From contig NW_024468252.1 in NCBI RefSeq assembly GCF_002104995.1, positions 868,001 through 932,000 of the forward strand: 64,000 nt of DNA, read 5' to 3'. The stretch's first letter is position 1. The number at the start of each line of letters is the position of its first letter. Position numbers and translations under genes: made by a program. This stretch comes from Linderina pennispora. Its lineage: Eukaryota; Kickxellomycota; Kickxellomycetes; Kickxellales; Kickxellaceae. The notes beneath the pieces were generated by a model, which searched no databases, had not been told where the DNA came from, and saw only the letters and a program-made list of their open reading frames with translations. This document shows positions 10,253 to 20,260 of this stretch, one piece after another.

Positions 10253-13046
10253 TCAGGAAAACTTGTAGCTCTCTGGCAGCGTGCTGGTGCGCCGGTGCCC
10301 GCGGTCCTCTCGATCATCGCAGTCCAAGGCCGGTGCCAGAGTTGAGGACGGGGTCACGGACTTGCTCATCGGGTACTGCTGCTCTTGCGGCTGGATCAGA
10401 AACACGGTCGAGTGCCGCGGCTGGCTCGGCGATGTCAGATGCTTGGTGTACAGCATGACGGGCTTGAGCTCGCGGAACAGCTCGAGCGCGTGCTGCGACG
10501 ACGGGTCGGCATTGTTCTGCGAGCGCTCGTTTACTTTGCTCTCGAACTTGTCCATGCTGGTTTCGAGGCAGAGCAAAAAGTCAAGGCTGACCATGCTGTT
10601 GTCCACCGCCTCGCCGCCCTCGGATGCCCGTGGCGTGTTTGGCGATAGCGACGGGTCGATAGATGAGGGGTGGTAGCCGGGGATGTCAATGGTCGATCTG
10701 ATCGGTGGCGGGCTGCTGGTAGGGATTAGAGTTGGCGACCTTGTCCGGGCCAGCTTTGGTATTGCCGCAGTTGCATGCATGAGCTCCGGCGGAATGGCTG
10801 GCACCGGCGGAATCACCTCGTGGCTGCCTGCGTTGGGACGATGTAGCGAGACCTTGCTCTTGCGGCGCTCCTCGTTGGTCGCAACCTTGGCGCCGACCGA
10901 TGCTGCCTGGAATTGCGAGGCCAGCTCGTCCATGGTAAAAGAATCGCTGTCGCTGCACTCGTCATCAGACATGTGTCCGTCGCCGTCGTGCAGGGCAGTG
11001 ATGGATGCACCTGAAATCGACGAAATAGAGTGCAGGTACCTGCGCAGTTTTCGGCCGGTATTCGCGGATCAGGCCGTTCATGGGGGACAAGCACGGCTCC
11101 TTGGACCCAAACGACATGCCATTGCACAGCACCGCCATGACCTTGGCACATAGCAAGAGACCGCGGCGGTGGGCCGGCGACAGCTCGATATCGATATCAT
11201 ATGTGTCGGGCGCAGTCAGGATCGGGATGAAGAAGCGCACAAACAGGAGCATGCTGATGACGGTCTCTACTGGCGAGAAGTAGGAGCCGCTGAAGCGCTT
11301 GCTCAAGTGCTTCTTTGCGCGCTTTGCTTTCTTTGACTTTATATCCTGTGCCTTGGTCTTTGTGTTCATTGGGAATGTTGTGTCCAGCCTGTTGAGCTCT
11401 GCAAAGGACGATGTGACCAGATCCTGGATGCTCTTGCGCGTGTCTATCTCGGTCCTTTCGGCTGGAGATTCGGTGAAGATGCTGCTGCACCGTTTGGAGC
11501 TTGCTGCGCTTTCCCGACTACTCTCGTCTGTCAGTGCCAGGCCAAGCACAGCCTTCTCAAACATCTCGTACTTGTCCGACACGCTCTTTGGCTCCTCCAG
11601 CCGCTCCTCGAGAGCCGCGCTAATGTCTGACATGATATCTGTCTGCACTGTCGATTTCAAGGTCGGTCTCCCACTCGCGCAAGCTCCAGCATAGGGCTGC
11701 AGCTGCATCTTCATCTTCCCCGGAGAGTCGGGGCTGGCAGGCTTCAGCACATAGGAATTGAGCATCGAATCGTGCCTGGCGGCTGTCGCTACGGGTGGGT
11801 CCCACTGCGACTCGATTTCGTGGCGAATAAAGGCACACATTCGCCGCATCTCGGGGGGTGCATACTTGACAGCGACAAACACAGCATCCAGCACAGATCG
11901 ACACACGGTATACAGGTTGAATGCATTGCAGTCGAGCGTGTCGGTGGTGGTGCCGGGGGGCAGGCGGAGCAGGTCGAGCTCGCAGCTTCTCCACATAGGG
12001 AGAGATTGCCTTCATAACCGGCTGCATGATCGACACAAGGTATGCCCTGCAAGTCTGCTGAAGATAGCACACAACCAGCATCGTGGCCAGGTTGTTGTCG
12101 CGCAGCAGGTTGCGCGGGATTCCGTGTAGCAGCCGCATAGTCGTGGATATAGTCTGCAAAGGCATCTGTGATACATGCCTCCACATGGTGCTGCGATTGC
12201 GGGTTGTCTCGGAGAAACGAGATCAGGTGGCTGGCAGTCGAGGCTGCCCGATCACCTGATATATCGAGCCGGCATATTGTTTTGGCCAGGGCAAAGTTGT
12301 GCTCGAGCAGCAGCACAGTGGACCGCTTCTGGATGTAGCTGGTCTCGAACTCGATGACGCCAGACTAAAATAGATTGGTTGTGCGAAGTTATTAATAGCA
12401 TTCTTGGAGAAAATTGATGCAATTCATAAGACAATGGCCACCACGATTCATTGATTGACAAAATGGACCAGCAAGAGCAAAAGCAGCGGTTCCAATAGCG
12501 CTGCCAATAAACAAAGTGACGAAAAAGGCTCCAAGCACGGTCCCGCCGATTGTTGTCTAAAGACCACCTCTTTCATGTGGGGATTGCACAGCGAGATGGG
12601 TTGCAGCGCCATCTGTCAACAATTGCTCCTCCCCTCCCCATGGGCGCAGGCGTCACGCCTTGGCCCTTCACCTGTCCCTACCTAGCCCACACATACAAAT
12701 TCGGAAGCCAGGACACTAATTATCAGGGCAGGCAATCCCCACAGAAGCATGTGCATCCAGCTTGCATGCACCTCCTTGTGGCAAGAAGGGCAAAACACAG
12801 AGCGCCTGGCACTGGGTGAATGCACTGGAGCCCGGCCCGGTTTTAGAAACCAAACAAAAACAAACCCACTTACCCTTTCTACGCGCTCGACTTTTGCGCG
12901 TGTCGGCGTGATGTCTGTGTTCAGCACCCGCGAGTTGCGGTGCTTGAAGAGCCGGCTGAACCGGCCGGCGGCCTACATGCACGAAGCACAAAATGGGTCA
13001 TTGGTCTCACCTGCCATTGTCGTACAACGCAGACCACCCAGCCCAT
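10253..13046 (-). CDS. Ras GTPase-activating protein (RasGAP domain), three exons, three +1 breaks
   Basis: The RasGAP domain is shown by the arginine-finger segment (PRNLLRDNNLATMLVVCYL), the conserved CRAYLVSIMQPVMKAIS helix, PPEMRRMCAFIRHEI, and the FLR-like motif FVRFFIPILTAPDTYDI. Such proteins speed GTP hydrolysis by Ras at the membrane. A Ser/Pro-rich tail follows (MSDDECSDSDSF to the stop at 10253). Probable 5' exons: 13011-13046 (ATG in good context) and 12874-12972 (RFSRLFKHRNSRVLNTDIT), then an intron to 12365. Frames shift by one extra base near 12130, 12000 and 11050; the last sits in a run of A. It resembles neither the full IRA/NF1 nor IQGAP layout, so I give no symbol. Confidence 0.8.
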
Positions 13047-13705
13047 GGTCTGTATTGCGAGGTCGTGCCCGTTCATTGAATGCGAATCAAAATCGATGGC
13101 TGGGGGCGTTCTGTGTTCTGTTTTCAGTTACATACCGTCGCGTTCTGGGCGTTTGGTGGCCGGGCTCGTGGGATTGGTGTTGTGGTTCCACGCATGCTGA
13201 AAGGCAGTACTCCAAGAATAGCATCTGCTGTCGGCATCACAAGTCGACGTGGGCGTGTGCGCGGGCGTGTGGCGTGGAGGACGCTGAAAGCAAGAAATTA
13301 GTTCAAATAAAAGTGCCGGCGGTGCGAAAGAAGCAAGAAGCCGGAACGGAAAACGAATGATGCAGAGGGGGATTAAATAGACCGCTGGGAAAGATCTCAG
13401 GCGATGCAATGCGTATGTGGGCGAGTGTGATATGCAAGAGTCCTGCTCTACAGCAACAAAAAATGGCAACGAGGATAAAAATGAAAGGGAGGCGAATTTC
13501 AGAAAACGGAAAATAAAGAGAAGACAAAAAGACCACCAAGAGCGAAGACACTAGCGATCAGGTAACAGAAAAGTGGAGTTTCTCAGTGAAGTGGCTCGTA
13601 GCCGCCAAAAATAGACTGGCTCGGCCAGTGGCCCTTGATGGCAACCTTGTATGCAAGATGGTGATGTAAACTGTTGATTCCATACTGGGTATACCGAACA
13701 AGACA
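13047..13705. promoter_or_regulatory. Intergenic region between YME2 stop and RasGAP start
   Basis: About 660 bases, no conserved coding signal. It must hold the RasGAP promoter (minus strand). The minus strand is pyrimidine-rich around 13430-13560, resembling other promoters here. Confidence 0.35.
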
Positions 13706-16574
13706 CTACAGGCCACTAAGAATCTTCGCCTGCACTGCATTCTCCGCCTGCCAGACGCTGATTTTGTCCTGGCTATCGCGAATGGTCTTGAGCAGGAACT
13801 GCACGCGGCCTTGGAGCTCACATGGAATGCCAGGTATGATGGTGGGCGGCGACTGTGGAGGTGGGGCTGTCCTAGCATGCGGTTCACGCTTTGGATCCTG
13901 CTTGGGCTGGCTGGGCCGGCCAAACACCCACCCGAGCCACGACCTTGATCGACCAGACGCAGACTCCTTCTCGCTCTCGGCCGCCTCGGCCTGCAGCTGC
14001 AGCTGCCGGATCACAGGGCTGTTGCTGTTGCTCACTCTAAGAGCATCGGCAAAGAACATCTCCGCCTCTTGCGTGATGGTGACTTCATCGCCGTGCTTGG
14101 TGCGATCTCTGCCGGACCACGACGAGCTCCGGCCCCCACCCCCGCCCATGGCTGAGATCATTGCCAAGCCGGACATCAGCGCCTTGTGCGAATCCACACT
14201 GGCGCTAAACACGTTCATTAGCGAAAGCTCCTCCTGGGCCTTTCGGATTTTGGCAGTCTCGAGCTCGATGAACTTCTTGTTCATCTTCACCGACATGGAC
14301 GAGGCAAATCCTGGATCATCCAGAATGCGCTGGAACGCTGCCTGGAAGATAGGGCGCCCGGGCTTAATCCTCGACGGACGGTCGTTCTCGTACTGCATGC
14401 TGATGAGCTGGGCCTCTTCCAGGCCAAGCAGCGCATTGTCCTTATCGACAAACAGCGTCGAATTGCGGATGCGGTCGTAGCTGACGCTGCCGTCGCGAGC
14501 CAGCTCAGTCAGCAGGTACCAGAACTGCTCCGGCGACCACGTGTGCTCGTACTGGCCCACCTCGGCATCGCCCGAGAATGCGTACTTGCGGATTTCGGTG
14601 ATGGAGCGCTGGATGATGTCCTCCAGCGACCCGTCGACGCTCTCACCCGCCTTGACCTTCTGCACAAACACCTCAAGGTCTTCTAGTCGCCCGCCCAGGA
14701 TACCGACGGCCGCCTCCAGCTTCTCACTCGATACGGCATCCAGCTGCTCTTCATAAAGGGCAGCTTCACGCTCAGCATCCTTGCTGCTGATGCGGTCGTC
14801 CTGGGGGAGCTGCGGCGCCTTAGGGCTCTAGCTGACTCTGCAGCATCAGCAGGGCGTTCATTGGCGATGCATCGTCCAGCGACAGCAGGCTGACAGCCCG
14901 CTGCGGCTGGGCACGCTGGATATCACGGTACCCGCCGATCGAATGGGTGGTTGCGATGACATGGGCCAGTCCCGACTCAACCATGCTCGCCTGCCCACTC
15001 TAGCATGACGCCGTCGACCATCAGGTCCTTGTCCTTGACGTTCTCCAGGATGATGATGGGGAATGTCCTCGGGCGGCAGTAGATCGTTTCTGCCCAGCAG
15101 GTCGTCGACATTCTCGTCCGCAATGGCGCCCCTGGATCCAACATGCCCCTCGCGAGCAATCTTTTTGGTGGTGAATCAGGCGGTCACGGCGGATCTTGGT
15201 CAGCACCAGTGCTAGACAATCAAGAACCTTGCGCGTCTGCGACTCGGGCGTTGCCGAGATACCAGCCTTGGATCCCGTAGTAGCCGCTACCATCAGATCA
15301 ATCATGTTGGTAATGCTGATGATTGCGCTGAAGATCGGCCAGTACCCGAGCTGCTTGGCCAGCAACGCCATCTGCTCGATCTCAGTATGCACCGACGACA
15401 GCTTGGCCGCGTCAATAGTGATCCGGTACTTTTTGTTGCGCGTGGCATTGCGCACCAGCAGTGTCTTGCCAGAGCCGTGGGGGCCAGAGACCACAACAAA
15501 ATTCTCAGGCGGCTCGTTCAACATCGAGACCAGCCTCTCCTCCTGCTCGACGCGTGCCGACCACATCGACACGCGCTCACCTGTCGACGTATCGCGCCTC
15601 AGCATGTCCCACAGGCTGAAGTCCTTGCGCAGCTTGCCGATAATCGGCAGGCGAGAGATGTCAAAGCGCCTGGTGATCTTGTTCTCGACAAAGAACTCGC
15701 GGATCGGGTCAAACACAGCGTAGATGGCTGCTATCAGTGCCGCTGCTGCCAACGGGATGGTGAACTTTGAGTGCGATTTGAGCCATTGCAGAATGACATT
15801 TTCGTGGTGCATCTGTATGTACGACAGCAACAGCTTGGTATCGCCCACTGTATCTCCGTGGACGCAATTGCGCGCGCTGGTGGCAGACCGCAGACGCTGG
15901 AAGTGCACATTGGCCCAGCGCGGCGTGTCCTTGTTTGACGACGGCTGCTGCTCAATGTCCAGAATCCGTCCAAACGGCCTGAATTCTCTAAACAGATCTT
16001 CTACAGACAAGTCCTTGCCAGAGAACTCGACCTTGACCTTCTTCGACGGCAGCAAACGCACAATGTCCTCGTTGAATGGAGTCCCCATCACCGAAAAGAC
16101 CCGTGCTGGTTCAAACGTATACCACTTGCTGCCCGATGTTGCCTGCACGTGGGCATTGATAGTGTCCACTAGGTCCTGCGCAGCCTTTTGCGCCTCTTGG
16201 CCGGTGGTCGGACCAGTGATTGTAAAATACACGATGCTGCCACCGTCGCGCTGGTGCGGCTCAACCATGTCCACAGCAAAGCTGTTGGGCAGTCCCTCAG
16301 GAAGCAGCGCCAAGACCTTCTGCCGCATGGTGTCAATGTTGCGTGACATAATGTATGGCCGGATATCAAATGACGACATCTTGAGCGGAAACACCTTGTC
16401 GATAAACAGGCCGGCGCGGTACTTTGCTGCACCCGTAGTCTCGTCGGGCGAGACTTGCTCAACATGGATGTCGCGGTGCTGGATACGGGCCATGAGCTGT
16501 CCATGGTAGAGCGTCGCAACCCAGGCCCGCCGAACAGGCCGGATGCCCTTATGTAGTATGTTTCGCGATAGCAT
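13706..16574 (-). CDS. YME2: Mitochondrial inner-membrane protein YME2 (mitochondrial escape protein 2)
   Basis: Starts with a basic presequence-like stretch (MLSRNILHKGIRPVRRAW). An RRM-like domain follows (VKVEFSGKDLSVEDLFREF, GRILDIEQQ), then a hydrophobic membrane segment (IPLAAAALIAAIYAVF), a P-loop (GPHGSGKT) in an ATPase-like domain, the block PIIILENVKDKDLMVDGVM, and a C-terminal helical region (TWSPEQFWYLLTELARDG). This order is that of YME2/RNA12, which affects mtDNA nucleoid and inner-membrane organisation. Four breaks near 15170, 15060, 15010 and 14830 each equal one extra base (for example four C instead of three before the IIIL codons). It shares a 233-base divergent promoter with the Tcd-like gene. 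Confidence 0.9.
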
Positions 16575-16807
16575 TAGAAACTGAGCTTGAATTTGGAGAA
16601 GAGCAAGGCCAAAACTGGTGGCTCTTCGTCACGGCATCTGCTCGCCAGAAGCATTCGGCTGTGTCTTGGCACCCGGCTCGGCTCGCGGACTGACAGTTCC
16701 ACCAGCCCCAGAAAACCAAAAAAAAAAAAATTAGAGCGTCGTCCCGGCCGCTTCTTGCTCCAGCTTGTCCATCGAATTTTATCTTTACTCTCTTCATTTC
16801 TTGCACA
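16575..16807. promoter_or_regulatory. Short bidirectional promoter between YME2 and the TCD-like gene
   Basis: 233 bases separate the divergent ATGs of two mitochondrial proteins. It contains an A-run near 16719. Shared control is an inference from the geometry. Confidence 0.45.
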
Positions 16808-18236
16808 ATGGACGGCTACCTAGACAGACTCTCGCGCACCTTTTCCGACCACCGCGTGCAGCTAGTGACAGCGGCAGTTGCTGCCTCAGCAGCGACGGCC
16901 AGCGCCATGTGGGGCACTCGGCACATTCAGCGGCGGCAGCGTGCGCGCAAGCTCAAGAAGGAGTCGATTGACCTGCTCTCCCTAGGACGACAGCACTGTC
17001 TTTGGCGACGACTCGCAGACCCAGTCCACGCCTCTTCTCGAGAAGGGCGCGGCAGGTGACCAAGCACACGCCGATCTCGTTGACGCCAAACGAGGAGTCA
17101 CTGATCCGCGAGCAGCTAGCACGGCACTACGCCTTCCTGGGAGACGACGGCATGAAGAGGCTGCGCGACAGCTTCGTTGTTGTGGTAGGTGCTGGTGGTG
17201 TTGGGTCGTGGGCGGCGACTGATGCTGCTGCGCTCGGGGGTCCAGCGCATGCGCATCATCGACTTTGACCAGGTCACGCTGAGCTCGCTGAACCGCCATG
17301 CTGCGGCGACACGGTCCACAGTGGGAATCTCAAAGGTCGAGGCGCTGCGGGCCAGCTTTGCCGACATTGCACCGCATGCCAAGATCGATACCCGCGTGTC
17401 GCTGTTCAATGCCGATAACGCCGACGAGCTTCTGGGTGGCGAGCCAGGACTATGTGCTGGACTGCATTGACAACATGGATACCAAGCTTGATTTGATCAT
17501 GTACTGCAAAAAGCACAATCTGCCGGTCATTAGTGCCATGGGCGCTGGCATGAAGTCCGATCCGTCGCGCGTGCAGATCGCTGATATCGGCGACACATTC
17601 GAGGACCCGATGTCGCGGGCTGTGCGGCGTAAACTCAAGAAGATAGGGCGTCGAGAGCGGCGTCAAAGTCATCTATTCGACGGAGAAGCCCGGCAAGGTC
17701 GGTTTGGTGTCGCTAGGCTGAGAGCCAGCAGGAGCAGCCGGGCGATTTCTCGGTGCTGCCTGACTTCCGCGTGCGCATCGTTCCCGTGCTGGGCACCATG
17801 CCGGCCATGTTTGGAATTGCCATGGGCACGCATATTCTGACCGAGCTGGCTGGGTTCCCGACCGATCCTCTAGCAATCAAGGGCCGCAACGCGCTGTACG
17901 CGCGCCTGCACCGCGAACTGGGCAACCGCGAGGTGAAAATTTCGCTGAGCGGCGGGACAGCACCAGCTGTGGATGTCCCCTGATGACGTTGGCTACATCC
18001 TGGAGGAGATCTGGCGCGGAAAGAGCGCCATTTCGGGCAGCACTGACAAGTTAGCCCTGGTCCGCTGGAAGCGCGATTTGCCGATGACGACACACAACTG
18101 CATCGTCATGACCAAGAAGGAGGCCGACGAGCACGAGAAGATCGAGGGCAATCCAGAGGATGTCTACCCGGCCGGCATTATTGCGTTTATCAACGAACGG
18201 TTCGAGGAGGAAAGGCGTCTCAGCCAGCTGCGCTAG
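16808..18236 (+). CDS. tRNA threonylcarbamoyladenosine dehydratase (TcdA/Tcd1-2 family)
   Basis: An N-terminal hydrophobic segment (about residues 18-36, VQLVTAAVAASAATASAMWG) precedes an E1-like Rossmann domain: VVVVGAGGVGSWAAT binds ATP, IIDFDQVTLSSLNRH is the family signature, then DYVLDCIDNMDTKLDLI, NLPVISAMGAGMKSDPSRV, and a C-terminal MSPDDVGYILEEIW. Fungal Tcd1/Tcd2 are outer-mitochondrial-membrane enzymes that cyclise t6A to ct6A in tRNA, which fits the membrane anchor. The frame cycles seven times, always by one extra base: near 16985, 17040, 17220, 17440, 17645, 17720 and 17965. One extra base creates an in-frame TAG. Which of the two yeast paralogues it matches cannot be told. Confidence 0.88.
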
Positions 18237-19240
18237 CAGCCCTATAGAGTCTGTAGTTCTCTGTCCTGAGGTCTTTGAGCAATGGATCTATTTATGGCAC
18301 TGTGAGACCTGAGTTTGCTAGGCGCAGTCCTCACATACAGATCGATGGTTTGTGACGTCTGCACACGTCATATTTGCACAGCCCTATTCGCCACTAGTTT
18401 GTGAGATTGGCTAAGGCATCTCCCGGACTGTGTCGGGTTTCCGTTGACAAGGGGCTACTCCTTCGGATCTGGGCACGGTTTCAAAAACAAATATTTGATC
18501 GAGGATATTCGGCCCAGCTGTAATGCAACACGCCTGTGTGCAATGGTAACTCGGTCAGCGTATTAGCAGCGATAAAAGCCAATGTGCGCCTGGCAAGGCA
18601 CGTACGGGATCGTATAAGGCAACCTGTTGCGCACATCGATTACATGTGCTATGCTACCCGGTTCTTCCATGTTTGGGCTGCCATTGCTTGAGTACCACCT
18701 TGCTGCTCGGCCATGCAAAAGCCAACACCGAGCGTCAAGGGTACTGTCGAAAGGGTTGGCGTTTGCTGCTTAAACACGGGCGACTTTGGTGGTACGGCCA
18801 CCGATCACACCAATTATGCAGATCGATATCTGTCGACTTGTGTCGCTGGCATATGCTTCTGCATACCTATTAAATACCAGCTAATCCATGCTGTTGGTGA
18901 CTGGCGTATTTGCTATTAAATAGCTCTGTGGCAGGCCCCGCCTCGGCGTATACAGTGTTTACAGCGGAAACCGGTGCCATATGACAGCCGAGCCTTTTCG
19001 CTCAGCAAGATCGGCACGGCTTTCAGATGCCAAACTGGCGGAATTAGAACAACTGCTCGCCCGACTATAAAACGGTGGCGCTCGCTGAGCGCCTGCGGGC
19101 GTATGCATGGGCCATTCAGCTTTGCTTCATTGAACCTTCCCTTTTCCTCATTAGCCACTCGGACTTTTTCGCAATGGTTTCTTCCCCATCAGGACAACTC
19201 GACCATCCGTGGGTTTACATCACCTGCCCACGACGTTGAC
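18237..19240 (+). promoter_or_regulatory. Intergenic region and promoter of the thioesterase gene
   Basis: About 1 kb with no coding signal that I trust. A TATA box (CTATAAAACG) lies at about 19065-19074, some 170 bases before the ATG at 19241. The 17-base perfect palindrome at 19077-19093 follows it. I looked for tRNA-like folds in 18540-18700 and found none convincing. Confidence 0.45.
19066..19073 (+). promoter_or_regulatory. TATA box
   Basis: TATAAAAC, about 168 bases upstream of the thioesterase ATG. It is on the right strand, in an otherwise non-coding region. Confidence 0.5.
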
Positions 19241-20219
19241 ATGAGCAAGATCCTGGAGCTGGAGGAGCTCGATGTCAATCTCTACCGTAGCAAATACCTG
19301 CGCAAGCCAGTGCACGCGCGCGGTGTGTTCGGTGGCCATGTCGTTGGCCAGGCGCTCGTCTCCGCTACAAAAACCGTCTCGCCAGAGTACAAGGTGCACT
19401 CGCTGCACTCGCATTTCCTCCTAGCCGGCGACAACACCGTGCCCATCATCTACGAGGTTCAGCGTGTGCGCGACGGCCGGATCATTTGCTACCCGCGTAG
19501 TGCTGGCCAAGCAGCACGGCAGGGGTATTTTTACTTGCACAATTTCGTTCCAGCGGCCTGAAAAGTCACAGCTGGTGCACCAGTACGTTATGCCGGATGT
19601 GCCGCAGCCCGAGAGCATCCCGTCGTGGGGAGAGGTGTACAGCAAGGCCAAGGACATGCAGGATCTGCCTGATCGCTTCCGCGAGTATCTGGCGCTGCGC
19701 TACGAAGAGCCGCTGCTGATTGACGTCCGCCGCGTGTCCAACATGGACCCGAAGGACATGGTTGAGCCGAAGGCGCTGCCGCCGCGCCAGCTCATGTGGA
19801 TGCGCGCCACCGAACGGCTCAACGGCGACCCGTCGATCCACCACTGCGTGCTGGCGTACTGCACCGACCACGAATTCCTCGATACCTCGGTGTTGCCGCA
19901 TGCTGTCAGCGCCTACAGCCCGGACCGCCAGCTCAACATGATTGTCAGCCTGGACCACACTATTTGGTTCCACGCTGACTTCAGAGCCGACGACTGGCTG
20001 CTGTATGAGATGGAGAGCCCGTATGCCGGCGGCGGCCGCGGCCTGTCGTTTGGCAGGGTGTATACAAGGGACGGTCTGCTGGTAGCCTCGATTGCCCAGG
20101 AGGGCGTGATCCGCGCAAACATCAGCGGGCCATCGGACGAAAAGCTCTTTGTCAGTGCGCCGATCACGGAGTACACACCAGCCGTAATTCCCGACAGGCG
20201 ACGTGCTGCAAAGCTCTAA
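19241..20219 (+). CDS. TES1: Peroxisomal acyl-CoA thioesterase (TesB/ACOT8/TES1 family)
   Basis: Two hot-dog domains typical of type II acyl-CoA thioesterases. The N-terminal one has RGVFGGHVVGQALVSAT and VHSLHSHFLLAGD. The C-terminal one has HHCVLAYCTDHEFLDTSVLP, SLDHTIWFHADFRADDWLLY and GRGLSFGRVYTRDGLLVAS. These enzymes hydrolyse acyl-CoA to free acid and CoA during beta-oxidation. The protein ends in AKL, a type 1 peroxisomal signal. I choose ATG 19241 (MSKILELEELDV) because conservation begins there, although the frame is open upstream. One extra base near 19489 (an A between CGG and TCA) breaks the frame inside the conserved RDGRSFATRVV-like segment. The gene converges on the coiled-coil gene with a 41-base gap. 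Confidence 0.9.
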
Positions 20220-20260
20220 GACATGTAAAGTGATTTTTCAACGGTTCATTATGAAAGAGT

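Noticed and set aside
18540-18700. Possible tRNA or small RNA
   Set aside because: A CCGGTTCTTCC-like stretch suggested a T-arm, but no acceptor stem or anticodon arm pairs with it.
19077-19093. Perfect 17-base palindrome as a terminator or operator
   Set aside because: A 7-base stem with a 3-base loop in a GC-rich leader of a eukaryotic gene; bacterial-type terminators do not apply and nothing else supports a site.
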